Assembly (NCBI GenBank): GCA_947311845.1
Contig: CAMZMU010000041.1
Span: 130,207,840 to 130,271,839, forward strand
From: Poa pratensis
Taxonomy: Eukaryota; Streptophyta; Magnoliopsida; Poales; Poaceae
DNA: 64,000 bases
Reading direction: 5' to 3'
Each line of letters opens with the position of its first letter. Positions within the stretch are counted from its first letter, which is position 1. The notes below the pieces were generated by a model that did not search any database, was not told where the DNA came from, and saw only the letters and a program-made list of their open reading frames with translations. A program made the translations under genes and the position numbers. Of the stretch, positions 11,247 through 22,559 are shown one piece after another.

Positions 11247-11436
11247 TACTCCCTGTTCCGAGTACTCTATACACCCTGTTCTCTGTACTCTGTACTCCTG
11301 TTCTGTGTACTCTGTACGCCCTGTTTCTGTTCACTCTGTACTCCCTATTCGATGTACTATGTACACCCTGTTCCCTATACTCTGTACTCCCTATTCTGTG
11401 TACTCCGTACTTTCCTGTCCTATGTACTATGTACAG
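11247..11436 (+). repeat. Minisatellite of TGTACTCCCTGTTC-type units
   Basis: About nine degenerate copies of a unit of roughly 20-23 bp built from TGTACTC and CCTGTTC blocks (for example TGTACTCCCTATTCTGTGTA). It begins directly at the right edge of the inverted-repeat element. Confidence 0.75.
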
Positions 11437-13011
11437 GGAACTATACTAGTTTTGAAAGTACAGGAGTACCACCATACTAGTTTTAGAAGTACGGAAAAAA
11501 GTTGATCGAAACCTATTAACATGGGATGTAGTTTTGAATATATCGGCGCGAGGATCTCAAGAGTGAAAACGGTTCGTAATTTAGACAAATAGTTTTCAAA
11601 ATATTTCAGTTTGTAAAAACGAATCTAAAAGAAAAAGAGAAAACTCTATCTCTCAACCCTCCCGTTAGCTTCGTGTTTCATGTTTACCCGGCCTGACACG
11701 TGTCACCGCGTGAGAGAGCGTGCTTTCCTTTTGTAAAGTGAACCCTTTTGCTAGTTGTACCCAGCCGAGCCAGGTGAGCCACGAGCTCGCTGCGGTCTAG
11801 GTATTTGGGCTCGACTCGATCAAGGCCTTTTGTGGGCCGAGCCATGTCTAGCTCGGGCCGAGCCAAAAGCTCGCCCATGAACGTCCAGGCTTGGTCGTGT
11901 CTTTTAACCTGTAGAGAGCCATTCTCAAAACAAAACAAAAAATCTATTCACTCCCGTGCAAAAGCTCAAAGGACAATTGGGCCTGAGTATTTGATTTACT
12001 GACCAGTGGTCCGGGTAGTCAGGATTTTATTCATTTGTTTTTTTCTCGAGCAGAATTTTTCCACAGGCCAGCTAGTGTAGGCCCATTTGCACAGTGAACT
12101 TTATCATTTTCCAAATGAATTCAATTCTGGACCCAAACTAAACTCTTAATATTTCGAGTTCTTTGAATTAAACAATTGTAAAACAGATTTATGTACTTAA
12201 GCATCAACATTGTATATCATTAGACACCAAAATCATAAGAATTGAAAACCAAGTTAATTAAATCTCTTAAACCGTAAACTAAAATGACTCGAATCCAATT
12301 TTGCTTTATCAATAATTTTCTGATCAACAGAGAATAAATCACTATATAATTATTGTTCTATCTATTCTGGCATTAGAAAAATCATAATCTTTGGTTACAA
12401 TGTTCTGTTCAGATGAATTGAAACCACCCCACACACCTTGAGAGTTAAAAATTCGCCTTTGTACAATATGTTTGTTTCCCTGTAATTTTCTTGTGATTTG
12501 TGTGGTCATGGTGTACATTTTCTTTTACAGTGATTTGACGATAACACTATCGAAACTGGCACATGTGGGAAATTTATTGAAGGAGGATTGGATTTTTGAT
12601 TTTTATTGAGCAAGAGAAGAAAACCAAGAACAATTTCTGAGCCAGGCAAGACAGCTAAAAGGTACTACATCCATATTAGCAGTTTAAAGACTCGCAGTCC
12701 TATTGGAGCCCGAGCTCACTTGAGCTCTTAATTTCTCGCAATGAACCCTGAGGTAGGCAATCACAGCCTGACCAAACTTAGTTTTTTATGTCGACCGACT
12801 GTCTAACACTCTCTACGGAACTGTTTTGTGTTGCATATATGATAGTAGAAAGAAGCGATTCTAGCAAAAAAAAAAAAAAAAAAAAAGCGATCGAGCTGGT
12901 TGTTTTAAAAGGAACCATTAACAGAATGAGATCGTGCGTGAGGGCGGGACGATCGATGAAGTGCTTGGTCCCGAGTCCGGACATTATCAGGGGCGACCAT
13001 CATTGGTTGGT
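11437..13011. other. Gene-free spacer with A-run
   Basis: AT-rich sequence without supported genes. GAGCCGAGC-type motifs cluster at 11760-11900, resembling subterminal transposon repeats, but no ends were found. A run of 21 A occurs at 12866-12886. Confidence 0.5.
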
Positions 13012-14760
13012 TGTTTTAAAAGAGAGAAAGAAAAAACAAAGACCCCGTCGCAGTGATGAAACACTCGCATCAGCAACACTCAAACCACCACCTAATACAA
13101 CACCCGGAGCACAAAGCTTCTCCAAAAGCGACACCTCCAAGAAGGAAACAATGCACATCATTGTCGTCACCCGATCAAGGATCTTGAGTTTTCACTCTGG
13201 AGAAAGACCGGATCCCAAAACAATGTCTTCCGCAAGACCATTGCCAGGTACAACCAATGAAGGTCAGACCTTGAGCTTTAACCCTGAAAATCACGGCTTG
13301 GTACTCAAGAAGCACCACTTGAAATGTGTCCACCTGTGTTGCCGCCCCCTCACACCAAGGTTGCTGCTGCAAATTCTCAACACCCGACACACAGGAAAAC
13401 CTGTGCCGCAAGACTTCATCGCAGAAATCTCCTCTCCGCCATAGCAAGCCTCGAATCATAGACTGTTCCATGACAATCTATATAGACTGTTCCATGACAA
13501 CGGTAAGGCAGCGAAGCTTCGTGCCACACCCTTCGAAAGCATCTTGGCTGAAGAGAAGGGCGTGCACGACCGGATCAATTCCGATCTAGATATCCAGTGG
13601 TGCCATGCGTCAATCATCTGCGGAAATCTCCGAGGGGAAAGCCGGAACTCGTCACCGGCCAGATTTAGGAGACCTTCATGAAGCAGATCGACAACTTCAC
13701 GCTCGAAGAAAAGCAGGGCCAAACCACCTTTATTCTGGTGCCTCGCAAGCCCCCACGCCGCGAGTCAACTCCCAGCAGGAACGGCCGTAGAAGAGAGAGC
13801 AGACCAGCGCGCAGCTGCAGATCGTTGCCGGCATGACCGAAGCCACAACCAGACTCCCCGGCAGCCCAGCCCTGGCGGCTCGGGGTGGGCGTTCGGTCTT
13901 TTCGGTTAGTTCGGTTCGGTCTTTCCGGTCTTTAACAATTTCAGTCATCCAGAAATGATACCCGTAATAAATTCGGTCTTTTCGGTTTTCTGTTCTTCGG
14001 TCTTCGGTCTATTCGGTCCGGTCTTCGGTCATGACCAAATAGACCGAAATATAGGGCGCACGAAGGGGAATCGGCGCCCAGGACTGGGAAAGTGTGAAGC
14101 GATCGACAGGTCTATCGCGCACAGGAGAATTTACACTACGCTGGGCTGGGATACTCAGTTGTTGAGCCTAGAGACTAGATGGTATGATTGGTTCAGTAGT
14201 TGAGCCTATAGACTAGATGTACATAAGCTAGGTTGGCACACAAATTCGGCTGCTTCCGTACGTAATTCACTCAAAATAAAATAAAATCGGTCATTCAGTC
14301 TATTCGGTCTTTTTCTAATTTGCTACCCAAATTTCTGATTCAATTTCGGTCTTTTCTAATTCGGTACCCAAATTTCTAATGGTCTTTTCGGTCTCGGTCT
14401 TTTCGGTTTTGGTTTTTGGTCTTCGGTTTTTATGCCCACCCCTACTGGCGGCCCCAGTGACCCAGATCGGGGCCTACAGCCCAGATCGAAGCCCTGTGCA
14501 GATCGCCTAGCAACCAACCAAAATGGGCAAGCCGGCGGCGAACCACCTCCTCCACGGCGCCATCTGCCGGAGCTCCTCAGGCCTCGGCCGAGACGGCCGT
14601 GCCGCCCTGTGCCCTCCGTCAGCGCCCCACCTCCTCCGTACAGCGCCACGAAGAACCACCTCCCCTGCCCTCCCACCGATTGGACGGGAAGGGCGCCGCC
14701 ACCGCCGCCCGCGTCGGCAGCAGGAGATGTAGATCGGAGGGTTGTGATTTCTTCCGTTTA
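13012..14760 (-). mobile_element. Old GC-rich retroposon-like repeat, interrupted
   Basis: The stretch 13030-13310 is recognisably similar to 58830-59120 (shared blocks such as CATTGCCAxGTACAACC and CACCCGATCxAxxATCTT), so it is an interspersed repeat. It continues as GC-rich sequence to about 14740 once the hAT element at 13880-14444 is removed. A tandem 25-bp duplication (ATAGACTGTTCCATGACAA, twice) lies at 13456-13500. The exact ends and the TSD could not be fixed; the strand is inferred from the second copy and is uncertain. Confidence 0.45.
13880..14444. mobile_element. Non-autonomous hAT element
   Basis: 565 bp with ends TCGGGGTGGGC and (reverse complement) TAGGGGTGGGC, flanked by a perfect 8-bp duplication CTGGCGGC (13872-13879 and 14445-14452). 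An 8-bp duplication and a short YAGGGGTGG-type end are hAT hallmarks. Both sides are packed with TTCGGTCTTTTCGG-like motifs, the usual subterminal transposase-binding repeats. It encodes no transposase. Confidence 0.88.
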
Positions 14761-15257
14761 CTTTCACGACAGCCGTTTAGCCCGTTTAAATCCGCCAAAC
14801 AATGACTCGAGTTTGCAGTCAAACCACATTTTCGTTCGTCGCTTAGCTCTATTCATGAAAAAATATAGTCCTTTTTAATTAAGTGGGTATAAGTGGCAAG
14901 CTGGTAAACGCAGTAGGGCTTGCCCACTTACAGGCCTTACGCGCGCATCGCCCCTCCGTCTGGGTTCTCCGCCCCTGCAGCCATAGTTGAGCAAAACGTC
15001 CCTGGAAATTTTAAGCTCGCTGCTAGCTGCCTTTTTCAATTCCTTGCCGGTACTAATAACTGTGTTGCACTTGATTCGTGTCCTTCATCCACCCGTACTT
15101 AATTTGCCTACCTTTTTCCTTCTCTACGCGTGAGATTTAACCAAAAATACAACTATCGATTCATGACGTGCCGCTGAAATGGAGATGACTACTCAACCTA
15201 CCGCGCGATCGAGACCAAATCACCGGAATAATTCACGGTGATTCAGCTCCCGCCAAG
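14761..15257. other. Gene-free spacer
   Basis: No gene or element boundary seen. Confidence 0.45.
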
Positions 15258-15273
15258 AAGAACGCATGCATTT

Positions 15274-15394
15274 GTGGGGGGCTTAAGAACCTCTCTTGAG
15301 TTAGTCCTGTAAGTTTGTAAATATGTAACTGTCTGTACAGTTTTAAATTTCAATAAAAGGCTGTGGGGTCCCCCACAGTAAGCGTTCAAAAAAA
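15274..15394 (+). mobile_element. 5'-truncated non-LTR retroposon tail
   Basis: A 121-bp insert ending in an A-run, with AATAAA 30-40 bp before the tail, between perfect 16-bp copies of AAGAACGCATGCATTT (15258-15273 and 15395-15410). Long variable duplications plus a poly(A) end are the signature of LINE-driven insertion. Too little sequence remains to name the source. Confidence 0.85.
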
Positions 15395-15657
15395 AAGAAC
15401 GCATGCATTTTTTGTTCCCACAGTTTGCATAGAGGTGCGCGCTTTCTATCAATTGGATTTTGGTAATTAGGTCACCAACTATTGTTTTCCAAAGGATGAG
15501 TTCTATTGGATTTAATTTTTCAACTGGTTGGGCTTATGTATTGGAATTTGCCTCTCGTTCAGCATATTCTTCTTTTCCTTACTAAAGTAGAGTATTCTAA
15601 CTCTGATTAAGCTTGGCTACTTAGAGAAGCTAACCATCGAGCTAGCTTCTGCACTAG

Positions 15658-15664
15658 TATAAAA
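15658..15664 (+). promoter_or_regulatory. TATA box of PR-1 gene
   Basis: TATAAAA lies 108 bp before the expected start position of the PR-1 reading frame, followed by a pyrimidine-rich CACACTCTCTCTCT leader. Position and context fit a functional plant core promoter. Confidence 0.7.
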
Positions 15665-15765
15665 ACACCTCTCACGGTAGTAGCCAATATAATCCATCAC
15701 TACAGATTCATTCTCACACACACTCTCTCTCTTATTTCCTCGATTTTTGTAAGCGTTAGTTAGCG

Positions 15766-16263
15766 ATTGAGTACTCGCCAAAGCTAGTTGTGCTGTTCTT
15801 AGCACTCTCATCGGCCATGATCGTTACCGCCCAGGACACGGCGCACGACGTTGTGGACGCCCACAACATGGCGCGCGCCAAAGTGGGCGTCAGACGGGTG
15901 TCGTGGAACGACATGGTGGCTGAGTGGGCGGAGATGTACGTGGAGCGGTTCCGTGCCGACTGCAAGCCTCAACACAGTCCACCGGGCCGGCTATACGGAG
16001 AGAACATCTTCTGGAGCAGCGGGTCCGACTGGACGGCGGTGGACGCCGTGAATTCGTGGGTGGCGGAGAAACGATACTACGATCATGACAACAACACCTG
16101 CTCGGCGCCGACCACTGAGTCGTGCGGGCACTACACACAGGTAGTTTGGAACGACACGATGACCATCGGATGCGCCAGTGTCCTCTGTGATGGTGACGGC
16201 GGTAGTTTTGGCATCTGCGGCTACCACCCGCCGAGTAACTTGGCGGGGCAGACTCCATACTAG
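15766..16263 (+). CDS. PR-1 (CAP superfamily) protein with lost start codon
   Basis: Intronless gene for a pathogenesis-related protein 1, a small secreted defence protein of the apoplast. The CAP domain is complete: DAHNMAR with the first His, GENIFW with Glu, CGHYTQVVW with the second His, six cysteines (DCK, NTC, SCG, GCA, LCD, ICG) and the C-terminal GQTPY. The hydrophobic signal peptide is encoded (KLVVLFLALSSA), but the codon where family members start is ATT (15766-15768), not ATG, and is followed by EYSPK. The next in-frame ATG, at 15817, lies behind most of the signal peptide and would give a protein of 148 residues that could not be secreted normally. Promoter and body look healthy, so this is either a very young pseudogene or a non-AUG-initiated gene. 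Upstream 0.4 kb carries a retroposon scrap. Confidence 0.85.
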   Translation: MEYSPKLVVLFLALSSAMIVTAQDTAHDVVDAHNMARAKVGVRRVSWNDMVAEWAEMYVERFRADCKPQHSPPGRLYGENIFWSSGSDWTAVDAVNSWVAEKRYYDHDNNTCSAPTTESCGHYTQVVWNDTMTIGCASVLCDGDGGSFGICGYHPPSNLAGQTPY

Positions 16264-16318
16264 GCTACGTACATAGCATGTGGCTATGCGTGCGTCCATA
16301 TAAGTAGCAGCGTATTGC

Positions 16319-16319
16319 A

Positions 16320-16370
<51 letters not shown>
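16319..16370 (+). repeat. (AAAT)13 microsatellite
   Basis: Uninterrupted run of 13 ATAA/AAAT units about 55 bp after the PR-1 stop codon, presumably in its 3' untranslated region. Confidence 0.95.
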
Positions 16371-16861
16371 GGGACACTCCTAGGACTTCGATCGACTGAT
16401 GTCACCCATGTTTGTGTGGGTGAATCCCTCCTCCCTGCTCTTGTATCATTCTGGATTTTGATTGTTTTTGTATTTATCCTATAAGCTTGTATTTGTTTTT
16501 ATCTGATCTTCCTATTGTGTTGTATCTTGGCTTTGAAGTCGATGGGTTTCTAGTTCGGTAGGCACGAGAAAAACATGGCGAATAGGTAGATCCAATAGCA
16601 TTTGAAAATATGCTTTTATGTTCGTTGTGTGAGATACGAAGGCATAAAAGAACTTATATCACATAAAAAAAACCTACGCCCTTCTTCCTTCCCCTAGTTG
16701 AAGATAGGCTCTTCCTCTCTCGATGGATTCTGCAACAAGAGTACACCTTGATGGATGGCTCCTCACATAGTTTTGTGAACCTGGACTTGAGAACTTGTGC
16801 ATATTCTTATTTTTATGTTGAAATCTGTTAATTACAATTCCATTCACGTTTTTATGCATTC
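16371..16861. other. Downstream spacer of PR-1
   Basis: No gene seen. Confidence 0.5.
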
Positions 16862-16863
16862 TA

Positions 16864-16987
16864 CTCCCTCCGTTCTAAATTACTTGACACTCATTTTTCT
16901 AGTTATAGATGTATCTACACACTAAAATACGTCTATATGCATCCATATTTAGACAAATACATGTCAAGTAATATGGAACGGAGGGAG
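16864..16987. mobile_element. Stowaway MITE (Tc1/mariner)
   Basis: 124 bp, ends CTCCCTCCGTTC and GAACGGAGGGAG, flanked by TA (16862-16863, 16988-16989). The ends, size and TA duplication are the standard grass Stowaway features. The inside folds back on itself. Confidence 0.95.
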
Positions 16988-16989
16988 TA

Positions 16990-17484
16990 TTAAATTTAAT
17001 TGCCTAGGATTTTGTATCACAACAAATTATTATCCATCTAAAACCGTCCTCATAATTGAAGAGGAAAATACCAATTTGATCATGGTTTGAATTGGAAATT
17101 TTCAAATTACTCGTGCTATATTTGCATACATTTATGATATTTCTGGCCCGAAGTGTGTACATGCGTGGATATGTGAGCGCTAGTAAGCCACTTCAAAATT
17201 TGCGTCTATTGTGTCATAGCATGATAATTTTGCTAGACATCCGACGTACGTAACGACTAGGATGGCCACATATATATCAGGAACCAGACAGGAAGAATCG
17301 AATCCATCTTTCTCAAAAGAAAAGGAAAGTAAAGTGTAAATGCACCATGCATGCATATGCTGCAGCAAGAAGCAAAGAAGCTTCTTTTGCTCCTGCCCTT
17401 ATTTTGCCTTTGCTTATGAGGGTGGAAGTGGAATTGATAGCAACGATCGGAAGCAAAGAATCTCATTCCATTTTTTTCCCTTCT
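16990..17484. other. Gene-free spacer
   Basis: AT-rich sequence with no supported feature. Confidence 0.5.
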
Positions 17485-17487
17485 TCA

Positions 17488-17875
17488 GAGCATCTCCAAG
17501 CGGAGTTGCCAAACCGCCCCCAAACGTCCGGGCGGACAGCCCGGACAAGGTTTGAGGTAAAAACATGCACCCAACTATGGTCTCCAAACACTCCTCATAG
17601 GTCCGGTCTGTCCGGCAACCCCCAAACCCACCCCATATGTGGGGAGGGTTTGGGGGCGACCGGACGCGACCGGACGCGTCCGGGCGGACAGCTTTTCCTT
17701 TGTTTTCTTTTCTTTTGTCCTTCATTGATCCTTCTTTCTCCTTCTCCACCAATCACATGCAAGTGACCCCACAATTTGGGGGGATTTTGGGGGACACGGT
17801 TGGAGGAGGCCACTTTTTGAGGCTGTCCGCGGACACTTTGGGGACCGGATTTGGGGGCTCCGCTTGGAGATGCTC
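17488..17875. mobile_element. PIF/Harbinger-type MITE
   Basis: 388 bp with 16-bp inverted ends GAGCATCTCCAAGCGG and a 3-bp duplication TCA. The first 200 bp align by eye with the left end of the larger Harbinger element at 34364, including CAAACGTCCGGGCGG, CCCATATGTGGGGAG and GGACGCGACCGGACGCGTCC. The right end shares GTCCGCGGACA and TTTGGGGxCCG. It is therefore a deletion derivative of that family. It sits about 315 bp upstream of the NLR start codon. Confidence 0.88.
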
Positions 17876-18190
17876 TCAACGAGCTTTTGGTAGGTGAGCG
17901 CATGATGCACCCACCGCATCGCGTCATCTTCACTGCTGGTAATTTGTGTCTTCCTTTTGCGCTATAGCTACTGAATCATCAATCTTAATTTATTGGGGAT
18001 TGCATTACAGATTGTTTATGTTTGGTCGCTTGGGAGAGTGCTATTCTCTGAGGTCAAGGGCGTCTTGATAGCTATCCAGGTTGCTGCAACAGGTTTGCCC
18101 TCTTGTTCTTTGTTCCCTAGCCATAAGATCTGTTCAAGCTCTAACACTAACACCCTACATTTATAGTGCTGCCTCTTTCTGCCTGTGCTA

Positions 18191-19243
18191 ATGGAGGCCA
18201 CAGCGCTAAGCATTGGGAAGTCCGTGCTGAATGGGGCTCTTAGCTATGCCAAATCTGCCTTGGCAGAGGAGGTGGCTTTGCAGCTTGGAGTCCGGCGTGA
18301 CCAGCTCTTTATCACCAACGAGCTTGAGATGATGCAGGCTTTCCTAATGGCCGCCCATGATGAGGGGGTTAATAACATGGTCGTCAAGGTCTGGGTGAAG
18401 CAAGTCCGTGATGTGGCCTACGACGTCGAGGACTCACTACAGGAGTTCGCTGTCCGCTTACAGAAGCAGTCCTGGTGGCGTATACGTCGAACACTGCTAA
18501 ATCGACGTCGTGTGGCCAAGCAGATGAAGGATCTAAGAGCCAATGTTGAGGATGTCAGCCAGAGGAACAAGCGCTACCACCTTATCAAGGGCTCTAGCTC
18601 CAAACCTGCAACCACTGGAGAACAGTCTGCAGTTGCTAGTACAACTATGTCTGGCATCGATGAAGTAAGGCGACAGCGGGACAAAGCAAATTTTGATCTT
18701 GTTCAGATGATCAACAAGGCGGACGTCAACCTTAGAGTGATTTCAGTGTGGGGGAAAGATATCGGTGATCTAGGAGAGACGTCAATCATTAAAAGGGCCT
18801 ATGAAGATCCAAAGATACACAAGAAGTTCGAGTGTCGAGCCTGGGCCGCCCGGTTGGTGCGACCTTTCAATTCAACCGAATTCTTGAAAAACGTACTTGG
18901 ACAATTCTATGTAAATTTTCTTCAAGAGGCAGGGAATGAAGAAAAGGCAGCTCTTGGGGCCCAAATTCTGAAGATCATGGGGATGACAAACAAAAATTAT
19001 TTGGCTCATGAGTTCAAGAAATATCTTAAAGAGATGAGTTACTTGATTGTGCTAAGTGACATACACACAATTGAAGAGTGGTTTCGGATTAAAACATTCT
19101 TCCCAGACAACAAAAAAGGAAGTGTGATCATAGTGTCCACGGAGCAAATTGGAGTTGCAAGCTTATGCATAGGGGTAGATAATGGGGCACCGGAGCATAA
19201 GCAATTGTTTTCTGACCAGTCTCTTCATGTTTTCTACAAGAAG
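18191..19243 (+). CDS. NLR exon 1: coiled coil and degenerate first NB-ARC
   Basis: ATG 18191 is the start; an in-frame GTG six bases upstream is not needed. It encodes 351 residues. Residues 1-130 form the Rx-N type coiled coil, with the EDVID-like motif as DVEDSLQEF (about 78-86). From about 180, LRVISVWG opens an NB-ARC domain, but the P-loop GxGGxGKTT is reduced to GKDIGDLGETS (189-199) with no Lys, so nucleotide binding by this copy is not expected. RPFNSTEFLKNVL and the later SYLIVLSDI / GSVIIVST correspond to RNBS-A, kinase-2 and RNBS-B of a decayed NB fold. Confidence 0.88.
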
Positions 19244-19489
19244 GTAATATATAAAATCCTTAAGTAGTTTCACTGATGCTCATTCATTTGTTTTTATGGT
19301 CAAACTTCTTGGCTAATTTGCGCCGAATCATCATTAGGAAAGTTATAGGATGACCGTCCTGCATAATTTAATTTCAAATTGGGTTATCTATTTTGTCACG
19401 ACTTCCTTAGTGTAAGATCTTCTCTTTCTTCTAGTTTCAACCATCATCTTCTTCAGTAGGAGAGATCCATGTTAAACTTAAAATGAGTT

Positions 19490-19939
19490 CTATTTACCAT
19501 TGCTATGATCAACATACAGGAAATCATAACTAGTTGGAGGCATAGAACATTTAGCATGCAAACTATCTCTAGTCACTTCAAGCTCTCTAATCAAATTAAT
19601 AGGTTCAAAACTATCAGAAGGTGTATCTTCACCCATCAAAGAGGCTCTAAGCATAATCTGTCTGTCAGATAAGATAGCAAAATAACTAGAAGAAGCACAA
19701 GGGGAGAGATACCTTCCAAATTTATTTTTGTTGGCTATATTAGCAACCTGGTCCACCAACTTGTCCAAGTTGCGAAGCTGGTTACACATACTGAATCTAG
19801 TGTTGTTATCAGTCACATTAGTAGCCTTAAGAATTTCCATAATGTCATCATCCTGGGTTGGTGATTCAGAGCGAGTTTGAAAAGTATATCCAGGGGATCC
19901 AGTAGGCGATAAGTTGTCAAACCTCAATTTCCTCAACAT
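19490..19939 (-). CDS. Unrecognised 149-codon ORF in NLR intron 1
   Basis: Open frame on the opposite strand to the NLR, ATG 19939-19937, 149 residues, acidic, with no motif I recognise. Reading further upstream on the same strand (19940-20230) gives more coding-like sequence with scattered stops. This suggests the tail of a decayed transposon or retrogene rather than a live gene. Function unknown. Confidence 0.3.
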   Translation of the reverse strand: MLRKLRFDNLSPTGSPGYTFQTRSESPTQDDDIMEILKATNVTDNNTRFSMCNQLRNLDKLVDQVANIANKNKFGRYLSPCASSSYFAILSDRQIMLRASLMGEDTPSDSFEPINLIRELEVTRDSLHAKCSMPPTSYDFLYVDHSNGK

Positions 19940-20986
19940 TTGGCAGTGGAGGCTATTCTAATGACATAGAGCTTGAGAATATGGAGCTATTGTTTGATAA
20001 AACACCCTCAAATGGCACTAAGGGAGCAACATCATTAGATGTGTTTCCTTATGGTATAGGATCCTTGTTTTCCTGAGCATTGAGAGCAATATCAACGGGA
20101 GGAGCAACATCAATAGGAACAACTTGAGCATGAGATTTTCGATGTTCCTAAAAAGTACTATCACATCATGATTTTCCGCAATATTCGCCCTGTCATGAAG
20201 AACAAGATGGCCACAAGGAGTTCCATCTCAAGATATGATGCACACACACTTAGCTTTTTTCATATGTTTGTGTCTCAAAACACATACACTTACACACAAG
20301 ATATGAAGCTATATTTATTCTTCTCAATGTAGTACAAGCTTGGTTTTCTTACAAAAGGAGGTACATCCGTATATAGGCCTTCTTGGCCGGTTACTTTTCA
20401 CTGAGCAGTAAATCCATCTTGTAACAGCTGAAAACTGTTTCAAAATTGCTCCTTCACAGAGCTAGTCCAAACTGACTTGAACACAAAGACTTGAGACTAA
20501 CAGCCAACTGGATTCTCTTAGATACCACAACAACTAAGGATATGCTGATGACAAGATTTTAAATGCATGGAGTAAATGATGGGAGAGAGAGGGAGTGGAC
20601 CGTGCTCAGGGTTGTAAGTGAAAGAAGAACCAAATGCTAGAATCTAGGTATTTAGTTTAGTTGAAACTAGGACTGGTCACCAAGTATCTTTGTGCATTAT
20701 GCCCTAGCTCATACTATATGCCCTGCCCTATCTTTCAGCCTATGCACAGATTTATATTTCTTCATATATATTATTTTATTTATTATCCTATGTGTTTAAC
20801 TGAGGTAAGCCATCAACAAGTCTTGGCATCAGAACTTCTTTGAGCTGCAGATGATACAGATACTATATGGCCTGTCAGAGATCGTCAAAACATTTAAGGA
20901 TATATATACAACTATTTCTTTAAAAGTGTAAGATTTTAAACAGGACTAAACAAGGCAACGTCTAATCATTGTTTGCTTGTGTTCAG

Positions 20987-21598
20987 GGTTCTACGAATTT
21001 GGTCGAGGTTGGGTCTAGCTCAAACGTAGTTAGTGGTGTCAAGAACTCTGAAAACAAGTGCACCCTCACTCGTGTGGAGACGCTCATGATGGTTACTCCA
21101 GAGGAATATCAGCTCATCGGAAGAGGGAATGAAAAATCTAAAATCATCAAATTAGTTTCAGATAAAGATGTGAAACATTTTCGTGTGATCTCTTTGTGGG
21201 GAATGGATGGTATTGGCAAAACCACACTAGTCAAAGATATCTATCAAAGTGAAGAGATTAGTGGCATGTTTGATAAGCGTGCTTGTGTCACGATTATGCG
21301 CCCTTTCAATTATGATGAAGTCATGAAGAGCATAAGTGTGCAGTTTGGAGCTAATGAGGCAACAGCTGATTTAGCCATATATTTAGGAGGGAAAAGATAT
21401 TTGCTTGTTCTTGATGATGTATCATCCACATCAGAATGGAATGCTATAATAAAAATTTTGCCCAAAGCAACAACAAGCTGCATCATAGTCACCACAACGG
21501 AAGAGAATATTGCCAAGCACTGTTCTGAGGATGAAAGAAACATGCACAAACTCAACAATCTGAATTACGATGACGCACACATCCTCTTCACAAAAAAG
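20987..21598 (+). CDS. NLR exon 2: functional-looking NB-ARC
   Basis: 204 residues. Contains a canonical P-loop GMDGIGKTT, RNBS-A-like FDKRACVTIMRPF, kinase-2 KRYLLVLDDV and RNBS-B SCIIVTTTEENIA. Unlike the exon 1 copy, all nucleotide-binding residues are present. The exon ends at FTKK/GT, and translation continues with VFKETID in exon 3. Confidence 0.9.
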
Positions 21599-22559
21599 GT
21601 ACTAATAGACAATGACATAATGAACGAATTATCTTTGTTTACTATACTATATCTAATGTGATTATTACTGTATCTTAGAATTATTAATATATGCAGTCAA
21701 TTATTTTCATTTCAAATTAGTGTCTATCTCACCCCTCAACTATTTTCTAAGTGCACATTACACCCATAAATTTAAACACCTAAAATATATGACCCTCTAC
21801 CCTACCCCCTCCCACTTAACCATATGAAAGATGTTTTTGGTAGCTTCAAAGAAGTTCTAGTTGGCAGGTGTCCATATTTCTACCATATCACCTCCAATTT
21901 TTTCACTATGCTAGAAAAATGTCAGCTTTTCTAAATGTGAAGTTTTCAAAGAAAAATAAACACACATTTCGCCTTATTTTTTAAATTTGAAGGAAACAAT
22001 TTCACTTTAAAAATCCAAATAGTATAACTAGAAACAATTCGAGTTTGTGAACTATAGAAATTTAATTAAATCCTTTTCCAATAGAGTCAAGTTGAAACAT
22101 TCATTTTTTTCTTACGAACTTAAAAAAATTCTAATCGGAAAAACAATTATAGATGATGTGGAGGACATGTATGGCATCACGCCATTTAAATTGCTTCGAA
22201 ATAGCGAAACCGCTTTGGAACCGTATGACACATATATTAGAATTGTGGGGTCTAATGGGCTCTCAGGCAATGCTTGAGCGATTGAAAATACACATTTTAA
22301 ACCGAATATTTCATTGAAGATCTAGTTATTTTAACTTCCCCAACAATTACTTAGAATATGTACATTAAACAAATAGGATCAATGTGGTTGGCTCTTGGCC
22401 TTGGTAAAATATTATCACCCATTTCTTAGTAACCTTATGCATATGTCATTTCTTGGTAATCTTATGCAATATGTTTAGTATATATAAATACAAAGGGTTG
22501 GTATTTGGTTAACATGTTAAATTAAAATTGGTCTCCACCGAATAATTTGTGTAGTCATT

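Noticed and set aside
11760..11900. Transposon with GAGCCGAGC subterminal repeats
   Set aside because: Motif cluster only; no inverted ends or TSD found.
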